From Bog-756 sp963829235 (GTDB lineage Bacteria > Actinomycetota > Acidimicrobiia > Acidimicrobiales > RAAP-2), in contig CAWHIF010000001.1 in NCBI GenBank assembly GCA_963829235.1, positions 124,001 to 188,000 on the forward strand: DNA of 64,000 nt. The letters run 5' to 3'. The notes beneath the pieces were generated by a model. It did no database searches. It had not been told where the DNA came from and saw only the letters and a list, made by a program, of their open reading frames with translations. Made by a program: the position numbers and the translations under genes. This document shows, one piece after another, positions 17,514-27,323 of this stretch. Every line of letters starts with the position of its first letter. Position 1 is the first letter of the stretch.

Positions 17514-18410
17514 GTGACAAAGCAACGGGACAAGAAGAAGACGGGGGAGCGGGAGGAGATGCCGGCCACGCACTTGAGCCGGGTGAGACGCCCTGTCGGC
17601 TCAGACCCCGCCGTGGAACCTGCTCCCGACGGGAACCACAAGATGAAGCGCAAGGAATACGAGCACGAACTCCGGCGTCTGCATGGAGAACTCGTCGCAG
17701 CACAGGAGTGGGTGAAGGACTCTGGGGCGAAGATATGCATTGTCTTCGAGGGCCGCGACACGGCCGGCAAGGGAGGGACGATCAAAGCCATCACCGAACG
17801 CGTGAGCCCCAGAGTCTTCCAAGTAGTCGCCCTTTCCGCACCCACTGCTCGGGAGAAGTCACAGATGTACATCCAGCGATACGTGCGACACTTCCCGGCT
17901 GCCGGCACGGTGACGATCTTCGATCGCAGCTGGTACAACCGGGCTGGAGTCGAGCGGGTGATGGCCTTCTGCACCCCAGAGGAGAGTGCTCGCTTCCTGG
18001 AGTTGACCCCCAGCGTGGAAAAGGCGATGGTGGATTCGGGCATACTGCTCATCAAGTACTGGCTGGAGGTCAGCCCGGACGAACAGACACGACGACTCCA
18101 GAGCCGGATCGACGACCCCCGCAAGATTTGGAAACTATCGGAGCTGGACCTGCTCTCCTACCGGCGGTGGTTCGACTACTCACGGGCCCGCGACGAGATG
18201 TTCGCGGCCTCCGATACTGATTGGGCGCCGTGGTGGATCGTGAACTCCGATGACAAGAAGCGGGCTCGGCTCAACGTCATCTCGCACCTGTTGGGGAAAA
18301 TTCCGTACAAGCCTCTCCAACATCGCGATGTGAAGTTGCCGGATCGTCAGAAGCCCGGTGGCTATCGGGAGCCAGAGGTTGCGCTTCGATATATCCCGAC
18401 CCCCTACTAG
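17514..18410 (+). CDS. ppk2: Polyphosphate kinase 2
   Basis: The product is 298 residues from GTG 17514, preceded by GGAGG at 7 bases. An in-frame GTG further upstream is less likely. PPK2 transfers phosphate between polyphosphate and nucleotides. Walker A (FEGRDTAGKGG) lies near residues 78-88 and Walker B (FDRSWYNRAGVE) near 136-147. The lid region is RLQSRIDDPRKIWKLSELD, and APWWIVNSDDKKRARLNVI lies near the C-terminus. These match the single-domain class I group, many of which make GTP or ATP from polyphosphate. The basic N-terminal 45 residues are variable. The enzyme is cytoplasmic and fits the energy-storage theme of the neighbourhood. Confidence 0.95.
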   Translation: MTKQRDKKKTGEREEMPATHLSRVRRPVGSDPAVEPAPDGNHKMKRKEYEHELRRLHGELVAAQEWVKDSGAKICIVFEGRDTAGKGGTIKAITERVSPRVFQVVALSAPTAREKSQMYIQRYVRHFPAAGTVTIFDRSWYNRAGVERVMAFCTPEESARFLELTPSVEKAMVDSGILLIKYWLEVSPDEQTRRLQSRIDDPRKIWKLSELDLLSYRRWFDYSRARDEMFAASDTDWAPWWIVNSDDKKRARLNVISHLLGKIPYKPLQHRDVKLPDRQKPGGYREPEVALRYIPTPY

Positions 18411-18468
18411 CGAGTCGGTTCGCCTTCATCGATTTCCGGCGGAATCGGCACCTTCAACGAAAGGGGCG

Positions 18469-19865
18469 TTATGGCTCCGAGGTAGCCAGTGGGTCGACCC
18501 CTCGGGCGATTGCGACCAAATCGCCAGCCGAGATATCACGCGCCCGACGCCGCTCAGCGGCGGTGAGGTTTCCTTCGGAGACCAGCAGCCGCAGTCCACG
18601 GGGATGGATCTGGAACGTCAATGGGGTCGAGAGCTCCAGTGCCTCACCGTCGATGCCCGCGAAGGCCTTGCCGGACCTTGACCGGACCTCGAATTGGGTG
18701 GCACGTGAACTCGTGCCAGTACCGGCTCCGGCGGCGTTGGCCGAGCGCCGCGAGGGCGAACACCTGGGCTGCTTCGCTTCCCGATCCTGCAGAGATGGCC
18801 ACGATCCCGAGCGTTCCGGTGTCCAGCCGTCGGCGTTGCGACGCGTCGAGGGTCGCACCGAGGACATAGGGATTGTTGGACACCTGGATCAAGAAGGCGC
18901 CGTCCACCTCGACACCATCGGGCTCGGTGAACTGGAGGTCAAATGGTTCTTGTGTGCGGCCGAGCATCTCGGGCAACAGCGCCTTGGTGGTCTCCGACTT
19001 GGCTTCGCGGTATCCCTCCTGCTGAACAATCGTCGCATAGATGCCCAATGAGACATTGTTTACGAAGAGTCGATCCCCCACGGTGGCGTAGTCGATGCGG
19101 CGTTCGATGGCGTCACGAAAGGCATGCAGGCTGAGGCGAGGATCCTCCCGATCAATCCCGAGGTCTAGTGCGAAGTGGTTTCGCGTGCCGGCCGAGACGC
19201 ACACGAACGGGAAGGTCGTGTTCGATGGCGATGGAGGCGACAAGGGCCTGAGAGCCGTCCCCTCCGGCCATACCGAGGCAATCGGCCCCTCCGGCTATCG
19301 CATCCCGTGCCAGCTGCTCCAGGTCGAGGCCGTGATCGAGCATGATCACTTCGACGCCGAAGTCCTTGGCCAGGTCGACAAGCCCGAACTTCGCCACCTT
19401 GCCCCCGCCTGACCACGGATTGCAGATCAGTACGGGGTGTTGAGGTCGTTTGCCGACACCGGACGACGATCGTCATGCTCATGGAGGTCGCGCACGAGCG
19501 CAGCTCTCCCCAAGCCACCGGCACCGGCCAAGAGCAGGGCCAGTACTGCAAGACGGAGGAGTGGTCGATCGCCATGGGGCGTCACCCAGATCGATCGCCA
19601 GAACGATCAGCGTCACTCCGACGACACCCCCGGCGATTCCGACGCCCCGACGAGGCATCTGCTCAGTGACCGCCCACCAGAGCCCACAAACCGCAATGGC
19701 GAGGCCGGCAAGTCCAAGGACGAGGAACCCGAGATTGCGGACAGCGAAGACGACGAGCGCCACGGCCAGCAGCAAACCGCAACCGAGGGAACCGAGCGCC
19801 AGTCCACGCTCGCGTCCTGTGACCGGGCGCTGACGCCCGGCTATCGGAACCGCTGACGAGTCCAT
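18469..19865 (-). pseudogene. Membrane-anchored diacylglycerol/lipid kinase, broken by about four frameshifts
   Basis: Reading the minus strand from ATG 19865 (GGGAGGT 5 bases upstream) gives an N-terminal block of four hydrophobic helices ending LIVLAIDLGDAPW. The frame then changes near 19570 to a further helix (LAVLALLLAGAGGLG). It changes near 19420 to VLICNPWSGGGK and MAGGDGSQALVA, the catalytic-domain phosphate-binding and GGDGS motifs. Near 19216 it changes again to VCVSAGTRNHFALDLGID through YWHEFTC, and near 18700 to the C-terminal beta domain (GKAFAGIDGEALEL to the stop at 18469). The order is exactly that of a YegS/DgkB-like kinase fused to membrane helices, so the gene was functional recently. 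Multiple indels mean decay or sequence error. Confidence 0.75.
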
Positions 19866-19974
19866 CTCAGACCTCCCTGATCAACGTAGTTCACGGGTGC
19901 CTCGGGGGAAAGAGACAGAGACCACTCGCCTCGCGAAACGGCGCGGGAATCACGGGTGACACGCGGGTCATCAG

Positions 19975-21740
19975 TCACTGCATACCGTCCCGTTTCTTCA
20001 TCTCACCCGGCGGCACGTCGACTTCGACCCGCGGGGATTGAGCAAAAGCGACAAGTGCCGACTCGATGGTCGGGAAGAAATGCGTCGGATCGATCGTCCG
20101 AGTCAGTTCGTATCGCTCGATCTTCGCGCGCACCGGATCCTTCATCTCGGCGAAGACCAGCGAGATCCCGTGCCTGTTGAGGGACTCATCGAGGTCCTCG
20201 AGCATGTCCGCCGCCGTCGTATCGACGTCGGTGATGGGCTCTGCGGCCACCACGATCCATCGAGGCGGGGGTTCGGCCGCCGCGAGCTCCCGGACCTGCT
20301 GGCGGAAGGCCCGAGCATTGGCGAAGAACAGGGGGGCATCGAACCGGAACACGATGAGGCCTTCGATCCGTTCGGCGTCTGGATAGGACCGCACATCGTG
20401 ATAGCCGGGAACCCCCTCGACCCGCCCGAGGCTCGTGCTGTAGGGCCACCACGATCGGCGGAACACGTTGAGGATGGAAAGCCCAACGGCAATGGCGATC
20501 CCCGGTAGTACACCGAGGACGGCGACCCCGAAGAAAGCTGCGATCGACAGTGCGAACTCAGTTCGGCGCACCTTCCACAGCCGCCTCATCCCGGCCAGGT
20601 CGGCAAGGGACAGGGCCGCCGCCATCACCACCGCGGCCAGCGTGGGCTGAGGGAGGTTACGGAACAGTCCGGGCACGACAAGAAGCATCAGCACAATGAC
20701 CGCGGCACCGACCAGGCCGGTGATCTGCGTCTTGGCCCCCGACTGGTCAGCCACCGCGGTCCGCGAGCCACTGGTGCTCACCGGGAAGCCCTGGAAGAGC
20801 CCGGCAGCCACGTTCGCTGTCCCGATGCCGATCATCTCCTGGTTGGCCTGCACCTCATCGCCGCTGCGGGCGGCAAACGCCGAGGCCGTCGAGATGGTGT
20901 CGGTCAGGGCCACAAGCGAAATCCCGAGCGCTCCGGCGACAAGCAGCCCGAGGTCGGATGCCGAGACATCTCGGGAGTGTGAACGGGGGCAACCCTTGAG
21001 GAAGCGTGCCCACAAGGGAGACCCCGTGCCTGGCCAGATCGAACACCACCGCGGCACCAATGGAAAGAACGACGGCCACGAGCACCGCCGGGATCTTCGG
21101 TAGCCAGCGCTGGAGCACCAGGATCGACGGCAAGTCCGAACAGACCGATCACGACGGCAGCGGTCACGGTCTCACCCGACCGGAGACCGTCCACGAATCC
21201 GGTGACGTCCCCAATCAGCGTGTCGGAGTGAATTGAGAACCCGAACAGCTTTGGCAGCTGGCCCACCAGGATCGTGAGCGCGAGACCGGTCATGTAGCCG
21301 ATTTGGGTCGGCTTGGAGAGCAGATCGGCTACGAAGCCCAGCTTCGCCACCCCGGCCAGGATCATCATGGCGCCCACCAGTATGGCCAGCATCGATGCCA
21401 GGGCGACGGCGCGGGCAGGGCTTCCGTCTGCACCAGCGAGGGGGAGGATCGTGGCCGCGATCATGGGTCCCAACGACGAATCGGGTCCGAGCACAAGGAT
21501 GCGAGATGGTCCTAGCGCGGCGTACCCGACGAGACAGAGGATCGAGGTGTAGAGGCCGGTGATGGGTGGCAGCCCCGCCAGCTCGGCATAGGCCATTCCT
21601 TGGGGCACGAGAATGGCCGTCAAGACCAAACCAGCCATGAGGTCCTTGGGTAGCCACCGCGGCTGGTAGCCGGCGATCATCCGGGCGCCCGGTATCCGCC
21701 TCAGCAACCGGCGGCGACTGGTCGGGGTTTCTGCATCCAC
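19975..21740 (-). pseudogene. Second SulP-STAS anion transporter, broken by two frameshifts
   Basis: Three minus-strand frames hold one SulP protein. The first part, from about 21740 (GTG; a TTG at 21767 is also open), contains YQPRWLPKDLMAGLVLTAILVPQGMAYAELAG and continues to GLFGLAVD near 21125. The middle part (LQRWLPKIPAVLVAVVLSIGAAVVFDLARHG) lies in another frame to about 20970. The last part runs from RDVSASDLGLLVAGALGISLV through GLFQGFPVSTSGSRTAVADQSG to a full STAS domain (LFFANARAFRQQVREL, DVDTTAADMLEDL) and stops at 19975. All functional segments survive, so inactivation is recent or the indels are artefacts. It is paralogous to the intact copy at 13953. Confidence 0.8.
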
Positions 21741-22001
21741 TTCACATGACCGTAGGCTCCAGCCCAAGGCTCCGCCACCGACATCTGTGCACGGCTAGAC
21801 CCCGGGCAATTTTCGGTCCTGCCGGGTGCTCAGCACACTCTTGCCCGACATCCCATTCTTGAGCGGACCTTGTGATCCAGCGCGATCTCGATTCCCTCGT
21901 CGAGTGGTCGCCTGAAACTCCCGTCGATAGCCACCCCTGCCTTCGGTAGCATCGGATCAACGGATCCATCTCGCCGGAGATCTGACCCCGGAGTGTGACC
22001 A

Positions 22002-22406
22002 ATGAGTCGTTCAGCCCATAGTGCTCGCCCCCAACCCGACGCGGTCTCCAAGTTCTTCGAGGACTTGGCCTCCAAGGGACACGAGCCGCTGCTACATCAC
22101 ACATCGGGCACAGTCCGGCTCGATCTCCGAAGCCAGGTGGCAGAGCAGCACTGGTACCTCACCATGATCAAGGGTGACATCATGATCTCGCGCCGTCATG
22201 CCAAGGCCGACGCCACAATACGGATGGACAAGAAGTTGTTTGAAGGAATGACAAAGGGCAGCGTGAACCTCACCGCCTCCCTCCTGCGTGGCCTGCTCGA
22301 GGTCGAAGGAGATCTCGGGCTCCTTTCGGCGTTCGACCGGCTGCTCCCAGGTCCAAGGCGTTCACAGGCCTCATTCCTGGAACGAGAGGCGGAATTGGCG
22401 GGATGA
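22002..22406 (+). CDS. SCP2 sterol-binding domain protein
   Basis: The product is 134 residues, a single SCP2-like domain. Motifs include SGTVRLDLRSQVAEQHWYLTMIKGDIMISRRHAKADATIRMDKKLFEGMTKG near residues 35-86 and NLTASLLRGLLEVEGDLGLLSAFDRLLPGP in the C-terminal helix region. The domain binds lipids or acyl chains in a hydrophobic tunnel. Its stop overlaps the start of the next gene (ATGA at 22403-22406), so the two are translationally coupled. The link to carbohydrate metabolism is unexplained. The ribosome site GGAG lies 8 bases before ATG 22002. Confidence 0.85.
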   Translation: MSRSAHSARPQPDAVSKFFEDLASKGHEPLLHHTSGTVRLDLRSQVAEQHWYLTMIKGDIMISRRHAKADATIRMDKKLFEGMTKGSVNLTASLLRGLLEVEGDLGLLSAFDRLLPGPRRSQASFLEREAELAG

Positions 22407-24478
22407 GCACCGACGTGGTCAAGATCCTCGAAGGAAACACATTCGTCGTGAGTGACGAGCGCGGTGACATCGAAGCATCGCGGACCGACCCCACCGGTCT
22501 GTTCTCGTTCGACACCCGGTTCCTCTCGACGTGGGTACTCACGGTCAACGGCGAGCGGCTCGACGCGCTGTCGACCGACGACCTGCACTACTTCGAAGCG
22601 CGCTTTTTCTTGGTGCCGGGGACCGGCACGGTGTATGTGGATGCCGACCTGTCGGTGATCCGTAGGCGGGTCGTGGCCAACGGATTCCACGAGGAACTGG
22701 TCATCCTCAACCATGGACCTGACCCTGTGGACCTAACGGTGCGCATCCAGGCAGGGAGCGACTTCGCCGACCTCTTCGAGGTCAAGGACGCGCTGAAGAA
22801 GAAGGGCACTTATGAACGCGTCGTTGATGGTGAAGTTCTGAAACTGAAGTACCGCCGTCAGACGTTCGAGCGCGAGACCTGGATCATCGCCAGTCCGCCA
22901 GTGGCAATAGACGAGAACGGCTTGACCTTCACTCCGACGGTCAAAGGGCACGGACAGTGGAATGCCGAGCTCGAAGTAACGACGGTGCAAGCGGCAATAG
23001 AGCCGGTCCTGAGGCGAGCCACTCTGCCACACCGACGGGCCAAAGTCGCAGAGACCATGGCGAAGAGCCTTGAGAACTGGGTCGATAGCGCCCCTCACCT
23101 TGCGTGCAACAACGACTCACTCAAGGTCACCTATCGGCGCAGCCTTGTCGATCTCGCCGCCCTACGTTATGTCGCACCGGTCCTTCCGAAGCATGCGCTG
23201 CCTGCTGCCGGCCTGCCGTGGTTCATGACCATGTTCGGACGGGACAGCATCTTCACCAGCCTCCAAGCCCTTCCCTTCACCCCGGAGCTTGCCGCTACCA
23301 CGCTCCGAGCGCTCGGGGCCCGCCAGGGAATCCGCCTCGATGACTTTCGGGACGAGGACCCTGGACGCATCCTGCACGAGATGCGCTATGGCGAGCTCAC
23401 CGCATTCGAAGAGCGGCCTCACTCGCCGTACTATGGGTGCGCGGACGCAACCCCTCTGTACGTCGTACTTATGGACGAGTACGAACGATGGACCGGGGAC
23501 ACCAGGCTGGTGCGTGAGCTTGAATACGAGGCCCGGGCCGCGCTGACCTGGATCGACGAGTATGCCGACCTGCAAGGCAATGGCTACATCTCCTACAAGC
23601 GGCGCAATGAAAAGACCGGCCTTGAGAATCAGTGCTGGAAGGACTCGTGGGACTCCATCTCATTTCGAGACGGCACCTTGCCGGGGTTTCCCCGCGCCAC
23701 ATGCGAACTCCAGGGGTACGCCTACGACGCCAAGGTTCGAGGTGCGCGACTGGCCCGGGTTGCTTGGCGTGATCCCGGGCTCGCTGAACGGCTCGAGAAG
23801 GAGGCCGCAGACCTCAAACGCCGCTTCAACCGAGACTTCTGGATCGAGAGCGGTCAGTACTTCGCTGTGGCCCTTGACGAAAAAGGGCGTCAAGTCGACA
23901 GCCTCACCTCGAACAACGGACATCTGCTGTGGAGCGGGATCGTCGACAAGTCGAAAGCCAAGGCCGTCGTCGAACACCTCATGGGTACCCGGATGTTTTC
24001 CGGCTGGGGCATACGCACGCTTGCGGAGGGTGAGGGCCGATTCAATCCCATCGGGTACCACGTTGGGACTGTCTGGCCCTTTGACTGCTCCTTTATCGCA
24101 TGGGGCCTGCGACGCTACGGTTTCAAGCGGGAGGCCGCCCAGATCGCGGAGGGCATTCTGGCAGCAGCCGAGTTCTTCGACGGGCGTCTCCCTGAGGCAT
24201 TCGGTGGCTACCCCCGCTCAATGACAAAATATCCGGTCCAGTACCCGACCGCTTGCAGTCCTCAGGCGTGGTCTACAGGTGCCCCGCTTCTGCTGCTTCG
24301 TACGATGCTCGGCCTCGAGCCCGTAGGGGAGAATTTGGTAGTGGACCCCTTATTACCCGAGACGATCGGACGTGTGGAACTGCTCGATATCCCGGGGCGA
24401 TGGGGCCGCATCGACGCATTTGGCCGGGGCCGCTTCGACACCACGCGGGCTCTGAGCCGGTCGAAGAATCCCAAGTAG
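22403..24478 (+). CDS. Glycogen-debranching-type amylo-alpha-1,6-glucosidase
   Basis: The product is 691 residues with the two-part architecture of bacterial debranching enzymes. The N-terminal beta-sandwich domain (glycogen debranching N-terminal, residues about 5-200) contains EGNTFVVSDERGDIEASRTDPTGLF. The (alpha/alpha)6 barrel follows, with PWFMTMFGRDSIFTSLQALP near 272-291, LENQCWKDSWDSISFRDG near 408-425, and NPIGYHVGTVWPFDCSFIAWGLRRYG near 548-573. These include the expected acidic catalytic region of the GH133/GH15-like group. It probably cleaves alpha-1,6 branches of glycogen or a related glucan in the cytoplasm. Its start overlaps the SCP2 stop. Its location beside PPK2 supports a storage-polymer theme. 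Confidence 0.9.
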   Translation: MSTDVVKILEGNTFVVSDERGDIEASRTDPTGLFSFDTRFLSTWVLTVNGERLDALSTDDLHYFEARFFLVPGTGTVYVDADLSVIRRRVVANGFHEELVILNHGPDPVDLTVRIQAGSDFADLFEVKDALKKKGTYERVVDGEVLKLKYRRQTFERETWIIASPPVAIDENGLTFTPTVKGHGQWNAELEVTTVQAAIEPVLRRATLPHRRAKVAETMAKSLENWVDSAPHLACNNDSLKVTYRRSLVDLAALRYVAPVLPKHALPAAGLPWFMTMFGRDSIFTSLQALPFTPELAATTLRALGARQGIRLDDFRDEDPGRILHEMRYGELTAFEERPHSPYYGCADATPLYVVLMDEYERWTGDTRLVRELEYEARAALTWIDEYADLQGNGYISYKRRNEKTGLENQCWKDSWDSISFRDGTLPGFPRATCELQGYAYDAKVRGARLARVAWRDPGLAERLEKEAADLKRRFNRDFWIESGQYFAVALDEKGRQVDSLTSNNGHLLWSGIVDKSKAKAVVEHLMGTRMFSGWGIRTLAEGEGRFNPIGYHVGTVWPFDCSFIAWGLRRYGFKREAAQIAEGILAAAEFFDGRLPEAFGGYPRSMTKYPVQYPTACSPQAWSTGAPLLLLRTMLGLEPVGENLVVDPLLPETIGRVELLDIPGRWGRIDAFGRGRFDTTRALSRSKNPK

Positions 24479-24554
24479 CACCGGACGTGGGCCGAGATAG
24501 GCGTCGGCGATTCGAAGTCAACAACAATCGCTCACAGCAACTCCACGGCACTTT

Positions 24555-25540
24555 GGGGGCTCTTCGCGTTTCAGCGGGGTGTGGCCTCTGAGAGCAGGTC
24601 CCAGTTGGGCTTGCCGGCGTAGAGGAGTGAACGGACCCGGTAGTTCCGGAAGGACATAAAGCCGAAGGCGGCGCGCTTCACCCTCTTGATCAAGTTGTTG
24701 ACTGCCTCGGTGGGCCCGTTCGTGACGTGGGCCTCGTGCCAGGCGGCGATCTGACGCCGCCAGCGGATAAGGGTGCGTCCGAGCGAGCGGGCCTCGATCG
24801 GATAGTCCGCGTCCTGGAGGTCACAGCCGAGCTGGGTGACCCACTCGAGGGCGAGGTCGGCATCGGCGTGGGCGTAGAGCTCGCGCACCGCCTCCTTCGC
24901 CTCCCAGACGGTTGCCACGTCACCCTTCGGGTCGCCGGCCCGGAGCAGTCCGGCCTGCTTCTCCCGTCCCTCGTCGTCGAGCCGCTCCTTCGCCTTGGTG
25001 AGCAGCCTGCGGCCCCGATAGAGGGGGTCGGACTTGCGCCCGCGATGCCCGAGGGTCTCGTTCTGGACGCGCCGCCGGCACTCGTCGAGCTTGGTATTGG
25101 CATGACGCAGCACGTGGAACGGGTCGGCCACCAGTGTGGCTTTCGGCGTCATGAGCTCGAGGAGCTGGCGGGGAGAGGCGATCCGGTCGTCCTCCTCGGT
25201 CCACGACTTGGTGAGACAGTCGGCATCAGCGCACTCCATCCGCCGCTTGCGCCACGCCAGCCGGGTGGGGCGGCCGTAGACGGGGAGGTCGACGAGAACG
25301 ACCGTGACCCAGTCCTTCACCTGGGCCACCGACCCGCACTCCCGGCATCCGAGTGGTCGTCGGACCGATTCGACGTGCACCGTCGTCACCTCGGCCGGTT
25401 CGAGCCCGAGGAACGTGACGTTGTCCAAGCCGACCATCCAGGCCAGCGCGCGCGTAGGGTCGGTGATCACGGGGGTCCTCCATCTGAAGTCTTAGAGAAA
25501 CCTCAGACTGGTGGACCCCCGCTACTTCTTCGTGGACCCC
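24555..25540 (-). mobile_element. Internally deleted ISL3-like insertion element
   Basis: The element is defined by an ISL3-type transposase frame and imperfect terminal inverted repeats. The right end begins at about 24555 with GGGGGCTCTTCGCG. The left end finishes near 25540 with a matching CCCCGCT...CG..GA..CCCC arrangement. The stop codon of the transposase lies inside the right repeat. No convincing 8-base target duplication is seen at the borders, so the ends are approximate or one flank has diverged. At about 985 bases it is shorter than usual full-length ISL3 elements (about 1.3-1.5 kb), which fits the internal deletion in its gene. Confidence 0.6.
24571..25470 (-). pseudogene. ISL3 family transposase with internal in-frame deletion
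   Basis: The frame is 299 residues. The N-terminal zinc-finger-like region is present: LGCRECGSVAQVKDW near residues 35-49 and CADADC near 79-84. The C-terminal half with LVADPFHVLRHANTKLDECRRRV and NGPTEAVNNLIKRVKRAAFGFMSFRNYR is also present. Between WTEEDDRIASPRQ and LLELMTPKATLVADPF, about 100 residues normal for ISL3 enzymes are absent. That span carries the HTH region and the IGVDE-type and Dxxxx catalytic aspartates. The join stays in frame. The protein should therefore lack transposase activity, though it could still bind ends. Confidence 0.8.
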
Positions 25541-25682
25541 GTCACTGGCGCTCGACCCCGCTCATACGCGAAGCGCCAGTTTGGGCGGGAACACCCGCGC
25601 TCTTTCACCATCTCTAGCGGGAGACAGAGCGCGGCCCCGAGGGCGGGAACAGGTACCGTTGTCGCGGCCCACTCACTCGCCG

Positions 25683-26951
25683 TCAACAGGCGCCGTCAGA
25701 TCGTTTCCCATTCACACCGTAGAGATTTCCGCATTCGGTCATCGCCGTATTACCGGACGAGGAGGGGTTCAGAATCCCTAGAGCACCTTCGAAGTTGTTG
25801 TCCTGAAGGTCGAGGGTGCTCAAATCGGTAGCGGCCAACGCTGCCAAGTAAGGATGGTTGGGATAGTAGTTCGCAGTTCCGTCGTATACCGGAAACACAT
25901 TGTTCTCAATGTCGACATCATTCACGTGACTGATGGTCATCGTGCTGCCCACATAGGGCTTGGTGATTGATCCGCCACTCGTAGAGCGGGCTGGCTTCGT
26001 CCCGGTATTCCCAGTGATCGTCAAACCGTTATTCAGCTCCGACCCCTTGACTTGAATGAGGGGGCTGGCAGAGTTGACCGTGTTGTCGCTCAATACGACG
26101 TTTTCCTCGTCCACGCCGGGTAGCTGAGGCTGGATCGACGCAAACCAATCGTCACCGAATGAATTCCAGGTGTCGCTCGTAACGGTCACGTTGTCTTCGG
26201 CCGCTTGTGTCGGCTTTCCATTTTTCCATGCCGTCGAGTAGATGTCGTATTCAAAATCCATGGCATCGACGCCGATGTTCGAGAACGTGTCACCGCTGAA
26301 CAGTGCTCCATCTGCGGCCTCAACGGTCACGCCGTGGTATCCCGCGTTCTTGAACGTGGAGTCGGTCACTGACACATTCGTGTTGAGTGCGTGACTTTTC
26401 CCAGTAAATCCGGAATTGGGAGCATTGAGATCAATGAAGTCTCCCTGGATGTCATCGACCTTCAGGCCAGCCAAAGTCACGCCGCTGTCTGCTTCGAGGA
26501 GCAACCCATAGTTACCCTCGTAGTTCACGCCACCGTTGGCTCCGTCATACGCACCATCAATGTCCAGACCGTTCATTGTGAGATTGTGATCTAGCGTCAG
26601 CAAGACAATGGGCCGGATCGTGGTTTTTGGTCCGGGCGAGGCCTGACGAAGAGTTGTCCCATTCCCCACGATCGTCAATCCACTTGTGGATTGAATCTTC
26701 AGCGAGGTACCTATCAGATAACAACCGTCGGTCGGAAACTCAACGGTGGAATTATCGGGAAGACCATTCAGCCAGGTACCCAGGGCACCACCGGCATTGG
26801 TCGAACAATCGGAGGAAATGTTCGTCGGTGGAGTGACGGTGTCGGCACCAGCGTCGACTGGAGTTACAACAACAAGAGCGGCAATGGCCATGAACGCGAA
26901 GGCCGCTAGGCGCGAGATCCGGCCGCTGAGGAATTCGGGCTGCATGAGCAT
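25683..26951 (-). CDS. Secreted right-handed beta-helix protein
   Basis: The ATG at 26951 has GAGGG about 10 bases upstream. Longer frames add non-natural sequence. The product is 422 residues. A signal peptide covers the first 37 (ISRLAAFAFMAIAALVVVTPVDAGA). The remainder is a pectate-lyase-like parallel beta-helix, with repeated short strands and Asn/Thr/Ser/Gly turns such as SGLTIVGNGTTLRQ, HNLTMNGLDIDG, SGVTLAGLKVDDIQGDF, TFKNAGYHGVTVEAADGALFSGDTFSNIG and LQDNNFEGALG. No catalytic residues of pectate lyases were identified. It may bind or degrade surface polysaccharide. The gene is visibly AT-richer than its neighbours and lies next to the IS remnant, suggesting transfer. Confidence 0.82.
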   Translation of the reverse strand: MLMQPEFLSGRISRLAAFAFMAIAALVVVTPVDAGADTVTPPTNISSDCSTNAGGALGTWLNGLPDNSTVEFPTDGCYLIGTSLKIQSTSGLTIVGNGTTLRQASPGPKTTIRPIVLLTLDHNLTMNGLDIDGAYDGANGGVNYEGNYGLLLEADSGVTLAGLKVDDIQGDFIDLNAPNSGFTGKSHALNTNVSVTDSTFKNAGYHGVTVEAADGALFSGDTFSNIGVDAMDFEYDIYSTAWKNGKPTQAAEDNVTVTSDTWNSFGDDWFASIQPQLPGVDEENVVLSDNTVNSASPLIQVKGSELNNGLTITGNTGTKPARSTSGGSITKPYVGSTMTISHVNDVDIENNVFPVYDGTANYYPNHPYLAALAATDLSTLDLQDNNFEGALGILNPSSSGNTAMTECGNLYGVNGKRSDGAC

Positions 26952-27323
26952 CTTCGTCTGTCCCTCGCTTGGATAGCGGGTGTGCGCAGGCTGGACCTTC
27001 GCCGAGCGCCCGTAGCCGGAGTCCTTGACCTCCCGAGCCCCAGAAAGCCCGAAAGAGCTCCTCCAAGATCTTCCAACGAATGCTGGCAAATGAACGTTAC
27101 TCGTGTCGTGATCGCAGCCGGCAAAGCGGTCGGCATCCCCATCGAAGACCACCGGCTCGAAAGGAGTGCGAGTCGGTGCATCACTGCGTGGATTCCAACA
27201 ACTGTCGGCCGGTTCCTCTGGTGGGAAACTCCTGGCCAACCCGCGCCTTGTTCGCTTCTCTGCCTTCGTTGCGGGTGGGGGCGACGTCCGCCACATCATC
27301 TGGCCACCTACCATCGTGCCGCC
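26952..27323. other. Divergent intergenic region
   Basis: This 372-base spacer separates the beta-helix gene (minus) and the SGNH esterase (plus). Open frames from both genes extend into it but lack start signals and protein character. I found no riboswitch-like consensus and no strong hairpin. Confidence 0.4.

Noticed and set aside
24548..25548. Target-site duplication of the ISL3-like element
   Set aside because: The flanking octamers (GCACTTTG and GTCACTGG) do not match, so no duplication is claimed.
26952..27323. Possible c-di-GMP or c-di-AMP riboswitch upstream of the beta-helix gene
   Set aside because: I compared the leader with the remembered consensus elements and found no matching conserved core.
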